DNA of 64,000 bases from Pseudomonas sp. AOB-7 (GTDB lineage Bacteria > Pseudomonadota > Gammaproteobacteria > Pseudomonadales > Pseudomonadaceae). Of the stretch, positions 31,881-40,512 are shown one piece after another; position 1 is the first letter of the stretch, and every line of letters starts with the position of its first letter. Under the pieces are notes generated by a model that worked only from the letters and a program-made list of their open reading frames with translations, was not told where the DNA came from and searched no databases. Where the stretch lies: positions 92,372 to 156,371 of the forward strand of contig NZ_RFFK01000010.1 of the NCBI RefSeq assembly GCF_003696305.1, in the 5' to 3' direction. Both the position numbers and the translations under genes were made by a program.

Positions 31881-32101
31881 GCAGTTGCTCACAGTTGCCG
31901 GGGATCAACTTGTGGATATCCTCGTGATACCTGGCTAAAGCCCTGATAGATAGGGTCTTTCAGCGACTTGTACAGAAACTGCACGCCTGCATGCCCACTA
32001 TCCACAGAGCACCTGGATAACAGGCTTTCTATCCTGTTGATAAGGCTCTGAAATCCAGAGATAGCAAGGCTTCCAGCGCTTTGTTCGGTTTTTCGCCAAG
32101 C
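31881..32101. other. intergenic region with clustered DnaA-box-like 9-mers
   Basis: This 221-bp gap carries TGTGGATAT (31911-31919), CTATCCACA (31998-32006), a GGATAA core at 32015 and TGTTGATAA (32035-32043). Each is one mismatch or so from the DnaA consensus. Several 8-10 bp inverted repeats surround them (for example GAGCAGTTGCTC just after the upstream stop). No ORF or promoter is evident. Confidence 0.5.
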
Positions 32102-32857
32102 TCAATCGGTGCCGGGACGGTAGAGATGACGATGCGCCGCGTCGTACAGCGCCGATTCGGCGAAGGCGCCCGGATCTAGCACGCGGCCGACCAGGATCAG
32201 CGCAGTGCGGCGAAAGTCCTTGGCGGCGACCTTGGCCTCGATATCGGCCAAGGTGCCCTGTACCCAGTCCTGATCGGGCCAGCTCGCCCTGTGGATAACC
32301 GCGATGGGGCAGTCGGCGCCATAGTGCGGCAGCAGCTCGCCGACTATGGCCGGCAGCTGACGCACGCCGAGGTGGATGGCCAGGGTCGCGCGGTGCCTGG
32401 CCAGGTCATGCAACTGCTCGCCCTCGGGCATCGGCGAGGTGGTGCCGTAGCGGGTAAGGATCAGGGTCTGCGACACGCCGGGCAGGGTCAGCTCGCTTTC
32501 CAGCAGGGCCGCGCAAGCGGCGGTGGCGGTGACGCCGGGGACTATCTCGAAGGGGATGCCGAGGGCGCGCAGCTCGCGAATCTGCTCGCCGATAGCACCG
32601 TACAGCGAAGGGTCGCCGGAATGCACGCGGGCCACGTCCTGGCCGCGCTTATGGGCCTGATGCAGCAGGTTGACGATTTCTGCGAGATTAAGCTTGGCGG
32701 TATTCACCACCCGTTCGGCGCTATGGCCCTGCAGCACCGCTTCGGGCACCAGCGAGCCGGCGTAGAGGATCACCGGGCACGAACGGATCAGGCGCTGGCC
32801 CTTGACGGTGATCAGCTCGGGGTCGCCGGGGCCGGCGCCGATAAAGTAGACGGTCAT
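32102..32857 (-). CDS. cobM: precorrin-4 C(11)-methyltransferase
   Basis: A 251-residue SAM-dependent methylase of aerobic cobalamin synthesis that methylates C11 of precorrin-4. It begins MTVYFIGAGPGDPELITVKG (canonical tetrapyrrole methylase motif), with YAGSLVPEAVL and the HSGDPSLYGAI loop. Its ATG overlaps the cobE stop by 4 bp. The aerobic (Cob) route is confirmed by cobN, cobW and cobF nearby. Confidence 0.95.
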   Translation of the reverse strand: MTVYFIGAGPGDPELITVKGQRLIRSCPVILYAGSLVPEAVLQGHSAERVVNTAKLNLAEIVNLLHQAHKRGQDVARVHSGDPSLYGAIGEQIRELRALGIPFEIVPGVTATAACAALLESELTLPGVSQTLILTRYGTTSPMPEGEQLHDLARHRATLAIHLGVRQLPAIVGELLPHYGADCPIAVIHRASWPDQDWVQGTLADIEAKVAAKDFRRTALILVGRVLDPGAFAESALYDAAHRHLYRPGTD

Positions 32858-33294
32858 GCTGCGGGCTCTCTCTCGAAAGTGGCCAGCGCACAGGTGGCGT
32901 TGGCCGTGCGGTTTTTCTCGCCGAGCAGACGAGGCGTGGCGCCCAGGCGGGCGGCCAGGGCCAGGGCACAGGGCTGGGCCACCGCGGGGCTGCCGGTGAC
33001 GGACTGGACCAGGGCGCTGCCGCCGGTGGCCGACTGCTGAGGCGCGAGTTCTTCGCTGCTGAAGAACTGCAGCCTCAGCTTCAGCTGCTCGGCCAGTTCC
33101 TGCAGTGCCGTTTCCTCGCGCTTGTGGGCGATGCTGGCCAATCCGGCCAGGTTATCCACCGTCAGCTCATGCTGGCTCAGGCTGTGGATAAGCAGGGCTT
33201 GCAGCTCGTCCAGGCTGCAGCCACGGCGGCAGCCCAGTCCGGCCACGACCTGCGGCGGCGATGCTGAGCGGCATGTGGAAGAGGCGGGCAGCAT
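32854..33294 (-). CDS. cobE: cobalamin biosynthesis protein CobE (CbiG C-terminal type)
   Basis: A 146-residue protein of the CobE/CbiG-C family. It has the small-domain motif VAGLGCRRGCSLDEL near the N-terminus and the TGSPAVAQPCAL.AA.LGATPRLLGEK region. The reaction of CobE in the aerobic pathway is not settled; in the anaerobic route the homologous domain accompanies lactone opening. ATG 33294 begins just before the conserved part; an in-frame start 57 bases further upstream adds a nonconserved leader. It is coupled to cobM by a 4-bp overlap. Confidence 0.85.
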   Translation of the reverse strand: MLPASSTCRSASPPQVVAGLGCRRGCSLDELQALLIHSLSQHELTVDNLAGLASIAHKREETALQELAEQLKLRLQFFSSEELAPQQSATGGSALVQSVTGSPAVAQPCALALAARLGATPRLLGEKNRTANATCALATFEREPAA

Positions 33295-33395
33295 AAGCGG
33301 TATTCGGGCTGAGTGGCGGCGTAGCTCAACATGGCGCCCCCCACCGGTCAACCGCGATTGACCGAGCGCCGCGGCCTGCGTAGCCTTCTCGCGTT

Positions 33396-33562
33396 CGAGG
33401 TTCTTCCCGGCAGTGCCGCCGGGAAGCTAAGAGGGAACAGGGTCGATGCCCTGGCTGCCCCCGCAACTGTAAACGGTTATGCCCTTCGTTAGACCACTGC
33501 CAACCGGCGGGAAGGTGAAGGGATGCGCGCCGCGCAAGCCGTGAGCCAGGAGACCTGCCTCG
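33396..33562 (+). ncRNA. cobalamin (B12) riboswitch
   Basis: The stretch carries the class hallmarks in order: a GGTTC...CCGGGAAGC paired region, the GAGGGAA core, CCCCCGCAACTGTAA, CCACTGC, GGGAAGG, and the B12-box GAGCCAGGAGACCTGCC at the 3' end. It lies in the leader of cobW on the plus strand, 110 bases before its start, and should lower expression of cobW-cobN and downstream genes when adenosylcobalamin is abundant. It faces away from cobE-cobM. The rest of the 33295-33671 gap shows no other gene. Confidence 0.95.
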
Positions 33563-33671
33563 TTTCGTCAGCCAACTGTTCGGACGGGGTGATCCGACGC
33601 GGCCAGCACGCTCGCGCCTGCCTGTCTGCCCGTCCCCGTCCGCCGAATTTATCGTCGCCACGGGGCCATCC

Positions 33672-34721
33672 ATGAAAACCCTCGCCAAACTGCCCGTCAC
33701 CATCGTCACCGGTTTTCTCGGTGCCGGCAAAACCACCTTGTTGCGCCATCTGCTGGCTCACGCCGAGGGGCGCCGTATCGCGGTGATCGTCAACGAGTTC
33801 GGCGAGCTGGGCATCGACGGCGAGATCCTCAAGCAGTGCGCCATCGGCTGCAGCGAGGAAGAGGCCATGGGCCGCGTCTTCGAGCTGGCCAATGGCTGCC
33901 TGTGCTGCACCGTGCAGGAAGAGTTCTTCCCGGTGATGCGCGAGCTGGTGGCGCGGCGCGGCGATCTCGACCATATCCTGATCGAGACCAGCGGCCTGGC
34001 CCTGCCCAAGCCGTTGGTGCAGGCCTTCAACTGGCCGGAAATCCGCAACGCCTGCACCGTCGATGCGGTGATCACCGTGGTCGACAGCCCGGCGGTGCTC
34101 GCCGGCACCTTCGCCGCCTTCCCCGAGCAGGTGGACGCGCAGCGCCAGCTCGATCCCAACCTGGACCACGAGTCGCCGCTGCACGAGCTGTTCGCCGATC
34201 AGCTGGCCAGCGCCGACCTGGTGATCCTCAACAAGGCCGACCTGCTCGACGCCGAGGCGCTGGCCGCGGTACGCGCGGAGGTGGCCGAGGAGCTGCCGGC
34301 GGCGGTCAAGGTGATCGAGGCGCATGGCGGCGAGTTGCCGCTGGACGTGCTGCTGGGCCTGAACAGCGAAACCGAGCTGCATATCGACAGCCGCCGCACC
34401 CATCACGACGATGAAGACGACGACCACGATCACGAAGAATTCGCTTCGTTCCACGTGGAACTACCCGAAGCCGAGGAGGCGCGCCTGCTGGCCGCGCTGA
34501 AGGACGCGGTGGGCAAACACGGCATCCTGCGGGTCAAGGGCTTCGCCGCCATCCCTGGCAAACCGATGCGTCTGTTGGTCCAGGGTGTCGGCCAGCGCTT
34601 CGACCGCCACTTCGACCGCGCCTGGCAGGCCGACGAGCCGCGCCTGAGCCGCCTGGTGCTGATTGGCCAGCAGCTCGACCGCGCGGCCATCGAAGCCGAG
34701 CTGCAAGCGGCGCTGGTTTGA
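33672..34721 (+). CDS. cobW: cobalamin biosynthesis protein CobW (G3E GTPase metallochaperone)
   Basis: A 349-residue P-loop GTPase thought to deliver Co2+ to the cobaltochelatase. Walker A GFLGAGKTT is at residues 15-23. The metal motif GCLCCTVQEE is at about 75-84. A His/Asp/Glu-rich loop (HHDDEDDDHDHEE, about 244-256) precedes the C-terminal CobW domain. It is first after the B12 riboswitch. A 14-bp parS core is embedded at 34448-34461. Confidence 0.96.
   Translation: MKTLAKLPVTIVTGFLGAGKTTLLRHLLAHAEGRRIAVIVNEFGELGIDGEILKQCAIGCSEEEAMGRVFELANGCLCCTVQEEFFPVMRELVARRGDLDHILIETSGLALPKPLVQAFNWPEIRNACTVDAVITVVDSPAVLAGTFAAFPEQVDAQRQLDPNLDHESPLHELFADQLASADLVILNKADLLDAEALAAVRAEVAEELPAAVKVIEAHGGELPLDVLLGLNSETELHIDSRRTHHDDEDDDHDHEEFASFHVELPEAEEARLLAALKDAVGKHGILRVKGFAAIPGKPMRLLVQGVGQRFDRHFDRAWQADEPRLSRLVLIGQQLDRAAIEAELQAALV
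34448..34461. promoter_or_regulatory. parS: near-perfect parS (GTTCCACGTGGAAC core) inside cobW
   Basis: Fourteen of the 16 consensus bases match; the outermost pair is C...T instead of T...A. It is translated as FHVEL. It lies about 25 kb from oriC on the side opposite the recF sites. Confidence 0.75.
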
Positions 34722-34726
34722 TGGTG

Positions 34727-34779
34727 ATCGCCGGCAAGCCGGCTCCTACACATCCCGCAGGAGCCGGTTTGCCGGCGAT
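34727..34779. repeat. REP palindrome between cobW and cobN
   Basis: ATCGCCGGCAAGCCGGCTCCT and its near-complement AGGAGCCGGTTTGCCGGCGAT form a 21-bp imperfect hairpin. It matches the Pseudomonas GCCGGC-GGCTCCTAC repeat family. It fills almost the whole 73-bp cobW-cobN gap and may attenuate or stabilise the transcript. Confidence 0.85.
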
Positions 34780-34794
34780 TTATCGGGACCTCTG

Positions 34795-37700
34795 ATGCAC
34801 CTTCTACGCACCCAGCCCGGCGCCCAGCTACCGGCCGACAGCATCGCCGACCTCGGCCAGACCCCGGCCGAGCTGGTGATCCTGTGCACCGGCGATTCGC
34901 ACCTGTCCTTGCTGGCCGAGGCCGCGCGGCAGCTGCCGGACGATTACCCCAGCCTGCGCCTGGCCAGCCCGGCGCAGCTGAGCAACCACGCCTCGGTGGA
35001 CTACTACGTCGAGCAGGTGCTGCAGCACGCCAAGGTCATCCTGATCTCGGTGCATGGTGGGGTGAGCTACTGGCGCTACGGCATCGAGCGCCTGGTGGAG
35101 CTGGGGACGCGCGGCGCCAGGGTGATCATGGTGCCGGGCGACGACAAGCCCGACCCTGAGCTGAGTGCGCTCGGCAACGTCGCCGAGGAAGATAGCCAGC
35201 GCCTCTGGCAATACCTGCGCCAGGGCGGGCTGGACAACGCGCGCCAGCTGTTTCGCTGCATCGGCAGCCGCTGGCTGGGGCGCGCCGACAGTTGGCGGGA
35301 GCCGCAAGCGCTGCCGCGTGTCGGCCTCTATCACCCGCAGCACAGTCCGGCCACGCTGGCCGCCTGGCGTGCGCAGTGGCAGCCCGGTGCGCCCGTGGTG
35401 GCGCTGCTGTTCTACCGCAACCACGTGCAGTCGGCGAACACCGACTTCGTCGATACCTTCTGCCAGCACCTGTTCAACCAGGGCCTCAGCCCGCTGCCGA
35501 TTGCCGTGGCCAGCCTCAAGGAACCGGCCTGCCTGGAGCAGGTACAGGCCTGGCTGGATGAGACGGATACCGCGCTGATCATCAACACCACCGGCTTTGC
35601 CCTGTCCAACCCCGAGGCGCCGCAGGCGCGGGTGTTCCGCCGCGATATCCCGGTGCTGCAGGCCATCTGCGCACTGGACAACCAGGCGCAGTGGCAGGCC
35701 AGCGCCCAGGGCCTGGGCTCGCGCGACCTGGCCATGCACGTGGTGCTGCCGGAGCTGGATGGCCGGCTGATTGGCACCGCCATCAGCTTCAAGGGCCTGG
35801 CCTGGCGCAGCGAGCGAAGCCAGAGCGATGTGCTGTGCTACCAGCCACACGAGCCGGGGATGGCCTTTGTCGCCGAGCTGGCACGTAACTGGTGCAAGTT
35901 GGCGCTTAAAAGCAACAATCAGAAGCGAATCGCGCTGATCCTGGCCAATTACCCGACCCGTGACGGCCGCATCGGCAACGGCGTCGGCCTGGATACCCCG
36001 GCCGCCGCGCTGAATGTCCTCCGCGCGCTGCAACAGCAGGGCTACCCGGTGGATAAGCTGCCGGACAGCGGCACCGCACTTGTCCACAGCCTGCTCGGCG
36101 GCGTCACCAACGATCTGGATGGCCTGGATACAAGGCCCTGCGCGCAGAGCCTGGCGCTGGATGACTATCTGAAGTTTTTCCACAGCCTGCCGGCGGCCAA
36201 CCAGCAGGCCGTGCGCGCGCGCTGGGGCGAGCCGCAGAACGATCCGATGTTCCGCGGCGGGCGGCTGATGGTCGCCGGCCTGCGCTTCGGCCTGTGCTTT
36301 GTCGGCATCCAACCGGCGCGCGGCTACCAGCTCGACCCGGCGGCGGTGTATCACGACCCCGATCTGGTGCCGCCGCACGGATATATCGCCTTCTACGCCT
36401 GGCTGCGCACGGCCTTCGCCGCCGATGCGCTGATCCACGTCGGCAAGCACGGCAACCTGGAATGGCTGCCGGGCAAGAGCGTCGGCCTCTCCGAGGGCTG
36501 CTGGCCGCAGGCGCTGCTCGGCCCGCTGCCGAATATCTATCCCTTTATCGTCAACGACCCGGGCGAGGGTGCGCAGGCCAAGCGCCGCACCCAGGCGGTG
36601 ATCATCGACCACCTGATGCCGCCGCTGACCCGTGCCGAGAGCTACGGCCCGCTGCGCGACCTGGAGCGCCTGGCCGACGAGTATTTCGAGGCCAGCCAGC
36701 TCGACCAACGCCGCGCCGTGGAGCTGCGCGGCGAGATCCTGGCCAAGGTGCGCGAGGCCAGCCTCGACCGCGAGCTGGGCCTGCAACTGAGCGACGATGC
36801 CGACAGCTGGCTGCCGCAGCTCGATGCCTACCTGTGCGACCTCAAGGAATCGCAGATCCGCGATGGCCTGCATGTGTTCGGCGAGTCGCCGGCCGGCCAG
36901 CTGCGCCGCGACACCCTGCTGGCGCTGCTGCGCATCCCCCGTGGCGATGGCCAGGGCGCCAACGCCAGCCTGCTGCGCGCGCTGGCCTGTGGCCTGGCAC
37001 TGGGCCTCGACCCGCTCGATTGCGATATGGGCCAGCCTTGGAATGGGCCGCGTCCACCGGCGTTGCAGGCTGTGGATAACAGCCTGTGGCGTAGCGTCGG
37101 CGACACCCGCGAACGCCTGGAGCTGCTGGCGCTCGCATTGATCGAGCGACGCCTGAATAGTGAGCGCATCGGCGATTTCGGTGCCGAGGTGGCGCTGATC
37201 CTCGATGGTCTGGCCCAGCACGTTGCGCCCCTGCTGGATGCCTGCGGCGACGCCGAGATGGGTGGCCTGCTGGCGGCGCTGGAAGGGCGTTTCGTGCCCG
37301 CCGGGCCGAGTGGCGCACCGAGCCGTGGGCGCCTGGACGTGCTGCCCACCGGGCGCAACTTCTTCACCCTCGACGTGCGCCACCTGCCCACGCCGACCGC
37401 CTGGCGCTTGGGCGTGCAGGCGGCGGATCGCCTGCTGGAGCGTCACCTGCAGGACGAGGGCGACCACCTGCGTCAGCTCGGCCTGTCGGTGTGGGGCACG
37501 GCGACCATGCGCACCGGTGGCGACGATATCGCCCAGGCGCTGGCGTTGATGGGCGTGCGCCCGCTGTGGCAGCCCGGCAGCCAGCGCGTCGAGCGCTTCG
37601 AGGTATTGCCGCTGGAACAGCTTGGTCGACCCCGGGTGGACGTGACCCTGCGCGTATCGGGCTTCTTCCGCGATGCCTTCAGCAACCTGATCCGCCTGTT

Positions 37701-38541
37701 CGACGAGGCCGTGCAGGCGGTGATCGAGCTGGACGAGCCGGAGGAGATGAACCCGCTGTCGGCGCGGGTCTGGCGCGAGTCGCTGGCATTGAAGGACAGC
37801 GGCCTGGACGAGGTCGAAGCGCGGCGTCAGGCCGGCTGGCGGGTGTTCGGCGCCAAGCCGGGGGCCTATGGTGCCGGGGTGCAGAACGCCATCGAGGAGC
37901 GCCTGTGGCAGAGCCGCGCGGATCTCGCCGAGGTCTACCTCAACTGGGGCGGCTACGCCTACGGCAGCGGCGCCGAGGGCACGCCGGCGCGGGCGCAGTT
38001 CGCCGAACGGCTTGAGCAGCTGCAGGCGGTGCTGCACAACCAGGATAACCGCGAGCACGACATCCTCGATTCCAACGACTACTACCAGTTCCAGGGCGGC
38101 ATGCTGGCGGCGGTGGAAACCCTGCGCGGGCTCAAGGTGGCCAGTTACCTGGGCGACAACAGCCAGCCGGACACCCCGCGCATCCGCACCTTGAAGGAAG
38201 AACTGGGGCGCGTGGTGCGCGCCCGCGCCGCCAATCCCAAGTGGATCGCGGGCATGAAGCGCCACGGCTACAAGGGCGCCTTCGAGCTGGCCGCGACCGT
38301 CGACTACCTGTTCGCCTTCGACGCCACCAGCGAGCTGGTCGATGACCATCAGTACGCGCTGCTCACCGATGCCTACCTGCTCGACAAAGACACCCGCGAC
38401 TTTATCCAGCAGCACAACCCCGGCGCCCTCAACGACATCCTCGAACGCCTGCTGGAAGCCCAGCAGCGTGGCCTGTGGCAGAACCCCGGCGAGTACCGCG
38501 AGGCGCTGGAAAACCTGCTCCTCGATAGCGAGGAGTCATGA
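34795..38541 (+). CDS. cobN: cobaltochelatase subunit CobN
   Basis: A 1248-residue large subunit of the ATP-dependent cobaltochelatase that inserts Co2+ into hydrogenobyrinic acid a,c-diamide. The CobN/BchH architecture is continuous, including HGGVSYWRYGIERL, the HVGKHGNLEWLPGKS metal/porphyrin segment and the NPKWIAGMKRHGYKGAFE motif near the C-terminus. ATG 34795 is chosen because the preceding in-frame sequence runs through the REP and is not conserved. It needs the AAA and VWA subunits encoded just downstream. Confidence 0.96.
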   Translation: MHLLRTQPGAQLPADSIADLGQTPAELVILCTGDSHLSLLAEAARQLPDDYPSLRLASPAQLSNHASVDYYVEQVLQHAKVILISVHGGVSYWRYGIERLVELGTRGARVIMVPGDDKPDPELSALGNVAEEDSQRLWQYLRQGGLDNARQLFRCIGSRWLGRADSWREPQALPRVGLYHPQHSPATLAAWRAQWQPGAPVVALLFYRNHVQSANTDFVDTFCQHLFNQGLSPLPIAVASLKEPACLEQVQAWLDETDTALIINTTGFALSNPEAPQARVFRRDIPVLQAICALDNQAQWQASAQGLGSRDLAMHVVLPELDGRLIGTAISFKGLAWRSERSQSDVLCYQPHEPGMAFVAELARNWCKLALKSNNQKRIALILANYPTRDGRIGNGVGLDTPAAALNVLRALQQQGYPVDKLPDSGTALVHSLLGGVTNDLDGLDTRPCAQSLALDDYLKFFHSLPAANQQAVRARWGEPQNDPMFRGGRLMVAGLRFGLCFVGIQPARGYQLDPAAVYHDPDLVPPHGYIAFYAWLRTAFAADALIHVGKHGNLEWLPGKSVGLSEGCWPQALLGPLPNIYPFIVNDPGEGAQAKRRTQAVIIDHLMPPLTRAESYGPLRDLERLADEYFEASQLDQRRAVELRGEILAKVREASLDRELGLQLSDDADSWLPQLDAYLCDLKESQIRDGLHVFGESPAGQLRRDTLLALLRIPRGDGQGANASLLRALACGLALGLDPLDCDMGQPWNGPRPPALQAVDNSLWRSVGDTRERLELLALALIERRLNSERIGDFGAEVALILDGLAQHVAPLLDACGDAEMGGLLAALEGRFVPAGPSGAPSRGRLDVLPTGRNFFTLDVRHLPTPTAWRLGVQAADRLLERHLQDEGDHLRQLGLSVWGTATMRTGGDDIAQALALMGVRPLWQPGSQRVERFEVLPLEQLGRPRVDVTLRVSGFFRDAFSNLIRLFDEAVQAVIELDEPEEMNPLSARVWRESLALKDSGLDEVEARRQAGWRVFGAKPGAYGAGVQNAIEERLWQSRADLAEVYLNWGGYAYGSGAEGTPARAQFAERLEQLQAVLHNQDNREHDILDSNDYYQFQGGMLAAVETLRGLKVASYLGDNSQPDTPRIRTLKEELGRVVRARAANPKWIAGMKRHGYKGAFELAATVDYLFAFDATSELVDDHQYALLTDAYLLDKDTRDFIQQHNPGALNDILERLLEAQQRGLWQNPGEYREALENLLLDSEES

Positions 38542-38556
38542 CGCGACGCATTCCCT

Positions 38557-38795
38557 TAGGGTGGGTTAGCCGCCTGTCGCGGTTGCCGGCCAACTCGTTG
38601 AAGCCGATGCGGCGTAACCCACCATCGGCGCCACCCGCAACATCGCCTGGTGGGTTACGCGACGCGCTGCTCTCCTGCGCGGCTGCAAGACCTGGGTTCT
38701 GCGCCGCTAACCCACCCTACGGGTGCATGCAGCCCGTAGCCCGGATGCCATCCGGGCACTGCGCGCACAACGGCCCCGGATTGCATCCGGGCTAC
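38557..38795. repeat. cluster of TAGGGTGGGTTA and REP-type inverted repeats
   Basis: Four copies of a GGTGGGTTA word alternate in orientation (38557-38569, 38614-38623, 38649-38658, 38707-38720). Two inverted GTAGCCCGGAT/ATCCGGGCTAC units follow (38736-38756, 38775-38795). The cluster fills the cobN-chelatase gap and could fold into several hairpins. Confidence 0.8.
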
Positions 38796-38812
38796 ATCCA
38801 TACCCACGGATC

Positions 38813-39820
38813 ATGTCCATGACCGAATACCACTTCCCCCTCGCCGCCGTGGTCGGCGCCGACTCGCTGAAGCTGGCGCTGTGCCTGGCGGCCATCGATC
38901 CGGCCATCGGCGGCGTGCTGATCGAAGGCCCGCGCGGCATGGCCAAGTCGACCCTGGCCCGTGGCCTGGCCGATCTGCTGGACGGCGGGCGCTTCGTCAC
39001 CCTGCCGCTGGGGGCGAGCGAGGAGCGCATCGTCGGCACCCTGGATCTGGATGCGGCCCTCGGCGAAGGCCGCACGCAGTTCTCGCCCGGCCTGCTGGCC
39101 CGCGCCGACGGCGGCGTGCTCTATGTCGATGAGGTCAACCTGCTGCCGGATCACTTGGTCGACCTGCTGCTCGATGCCGCCGCCAGCGGGGTCAATCACG
39201 TCGAGCGTGACGGCATCTCCCACCGCCATGCCGCGCGCTTCGTGCTGATCGGCACCATGAACGCCGAGGAGGGCGAACTGCGCCCGCAACTGCTTGACCG
39301 CTTCGGCCTCAATCTGGCGCTGGATGGCCAGCCGCAACCGGCCGAACGGGCCGAGATCGTGCGTCGCCGTCTGGCGTTCGATGCCAATCCTGAAGCTTTC
39401 CTGCAACGCTGGCAGGACGAGCAGGATGCCCTGGCGATGCGTTGCCAGAATGCCCGCCAGCGCCTGGCGGATATTCCGCTGGATGACACCGCCCTGGGTG
39501 AGATCAGCCAGCGCTGCTTCGCTGCCGGCGTCGATGGTATGCGCGCCGATCTGGTCTGGCTGCGCGCCGCCCGTGCCCATGCTGTCTGGCGCGGCGCGAT
39601 AGGCATCGAGCCTGTGGATATCGAGGCGGTGGAGGACTTCGTTCTACGCCATCGCCGTCGTCGGCAACAGCCGCAGGCTACCACGCCGCCCGAGCAGAGC
39701 CAGGCGCCGCAGCAGGCGCAGGAACAGAGCCAGGGTGAAGGTCAGTGGGGCGAGTTGCCTGCGCAGCCGCAGGCCATGGGTGAGCGACGGGTGCCACCGC
39801 GCTGGGCAAAAAAGCTCTGA
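38813..39820 (+). CDS. AAA+ cobalt/magnesium chelatase subunit (ChlI/BchI type)
   Basis: A 335-residue AAA+ ATPase that powers metal insertion with CobN. Walker A is GPRGMAKST near residues 40-48, Walker B is VLYVDEVNLL, and sensor 1 is LIGTMNAEEGELRPQLLDRF. The C-terminal tail is Gln/Pro-rich (EQSQAPQQAQEQSQ), like the linker that joins AAA and VWA domains in fused ChlD proteins. It ends ...WAKKL-stop exactly at an A AAA AAG slippery site that leads into the VWA frame, so a longer fusion of about 566 residues is likely also made. The start is ATG 38813 or 38819. Confidence 0.92.
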   Translation: MSMTEYHFPLAAVVGADSLKLALCLAAIDPAIGGVLIEGPRGMAKSTLARGLADLLDGGRFVTLPLGASEERIVGTLDLDAALGEGRTQFSPGLLARADGGVLYVDEVNLLPDHLVDLLLDAAASGVNHVERDGISHRHAARFVLIGTMNAEEGELRPQLLDRFGLNLALDGQPQPAERAEIVRRRLAFDANPEAFLQRWQDEQDALAMRCQNARQRLADIPLDDTALGEISQRCFAAGVDGMRADLVWLRAARAHAVWRGAIGIEPVDIEAVEDFVLRHRRRRQQPQATTPPEQSQAPQQAQEQSQGEGQWGELPAQPQAMGERRVPPRWAKKL

Positions 39821-39854
39821 GCATCCGCCCACGCATAGCCACTGGCGCGGATGC
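39808..39854 (+). promoter_or_regulatory. programmed -1 ribosomal frameshift signal
   Basis: A-AAA-AAG (39808-39814) is read in frame as GCA AAA AAG four codons before the AAA-gene stop. Six bases later GCATCCGC (39821-39828) pairs perfectly with GCGGATGC (39847-39854). A -1 slip continues directly in the open VWA frame. Frameshifting that yields two chelatase subunits from one locus is known for chlD-like cobaltochelatase genes. Confidence 0.82.
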
Positions 39855-39909
39855 CCGTAACCGGCCCGGACGACTCGGCGGCGGCCTGCGTGGCGCCGCC
39901 CGCAGCGGC

Positions 39910-40512
39910 GTGGCCGGACGTATCGACTGGCCGGCGACCCTGCTTAAGGGCCGTCCGCAACGCCGCGAGCAACTGGTGCTGCGCCCGCGCAGCCGGCAGG
40001 CCGAGCAGCTGTGGCTGGTGCTGGTCGATGCCTCCGCCTCCACCCGCCGCCATGGCGCCCTGAGTCTGGCCAAGGGTGTGCTAGCCGAGCTGTTCGACAG
40101 CGCCTATCGCCAGCGCGCGCGCCTGGCCGTGCTGCAGGCCGGTGGTCGTGAGGCGCAGTGGCTGTGGCAGGGGCGCAAGGCCGGCGCCGAACTGCATCGC
40201 TGGTTGCAGGAACTCGGCGCCGGTGGCGGCACGCCGCTGCTCGATGCGCTGCAGCAGGCCGGCGACTGGCTGCAGCGTCGCCAGCGCCTGAAACCCAGTG
40301 AACGCCAGCGCCTGCTGATCCTCACCGACGGCCGTCTGCGCGATTGGCCGGCGCTGGCGCCGCTGCCGTGTCCGAGCCTGCTGCTCGACACCGAACGCGC
40401 GCCCATCCGTCTGGGCCGCGCGCGCCAGCTGGCGCAGCAGCTGGGCGCCGACTACCACCATATCGACGACCTGGCGCCCGGCGTGCCGGGGCGCACCTGG
40501 AGAACCCCATGA
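39910..40512 (+). CDS. VWA-domain chelatase subunit (ChlD C-terminal type)
   Basis: A von Willebrand A protein. The MIDAS motif is DASAS (LVLVDASASTRRHG), with GGGTPLLDAL and LILTDGRL completing the metal site. It should bridge the AAA ring and CobN. The only conventional start is GTG 39910 (200 residues), without a convincing ribosome site. The same frame is open back to 39784 and encodes the conserved Arg/Gly-rich junction (RIATGADARNRPGRLGGG), which supports entry by -1 frameshift from the AAA gene. The stop overlaps cobF by 4 bp. Confidence 0.85.
   Translation: MAGRIDWPATLLKGRPQRREQLVLRPRSRQAEQLWLVLVDASASTRRHGALSLAKGVLAELFDSAYRQRARLAVLQAGGREAQWLWQGRKAGAELHRWLQELGAGGGTPLLDALQQAGDWLQRRQRLKPSERQRLLILTDGRLRDWPALAPLPCPSLLLDTERAPIRLGRARQLAQQLGADYHHIDDLAPGVPGRTWRTP

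Noticed and set aside
34828..38415. 1195-codon open frame antisense to cobN
   Set aside because: A shadow frame of the GC-rich third codon positions of cobN; the cobN protein is conserved throughout.
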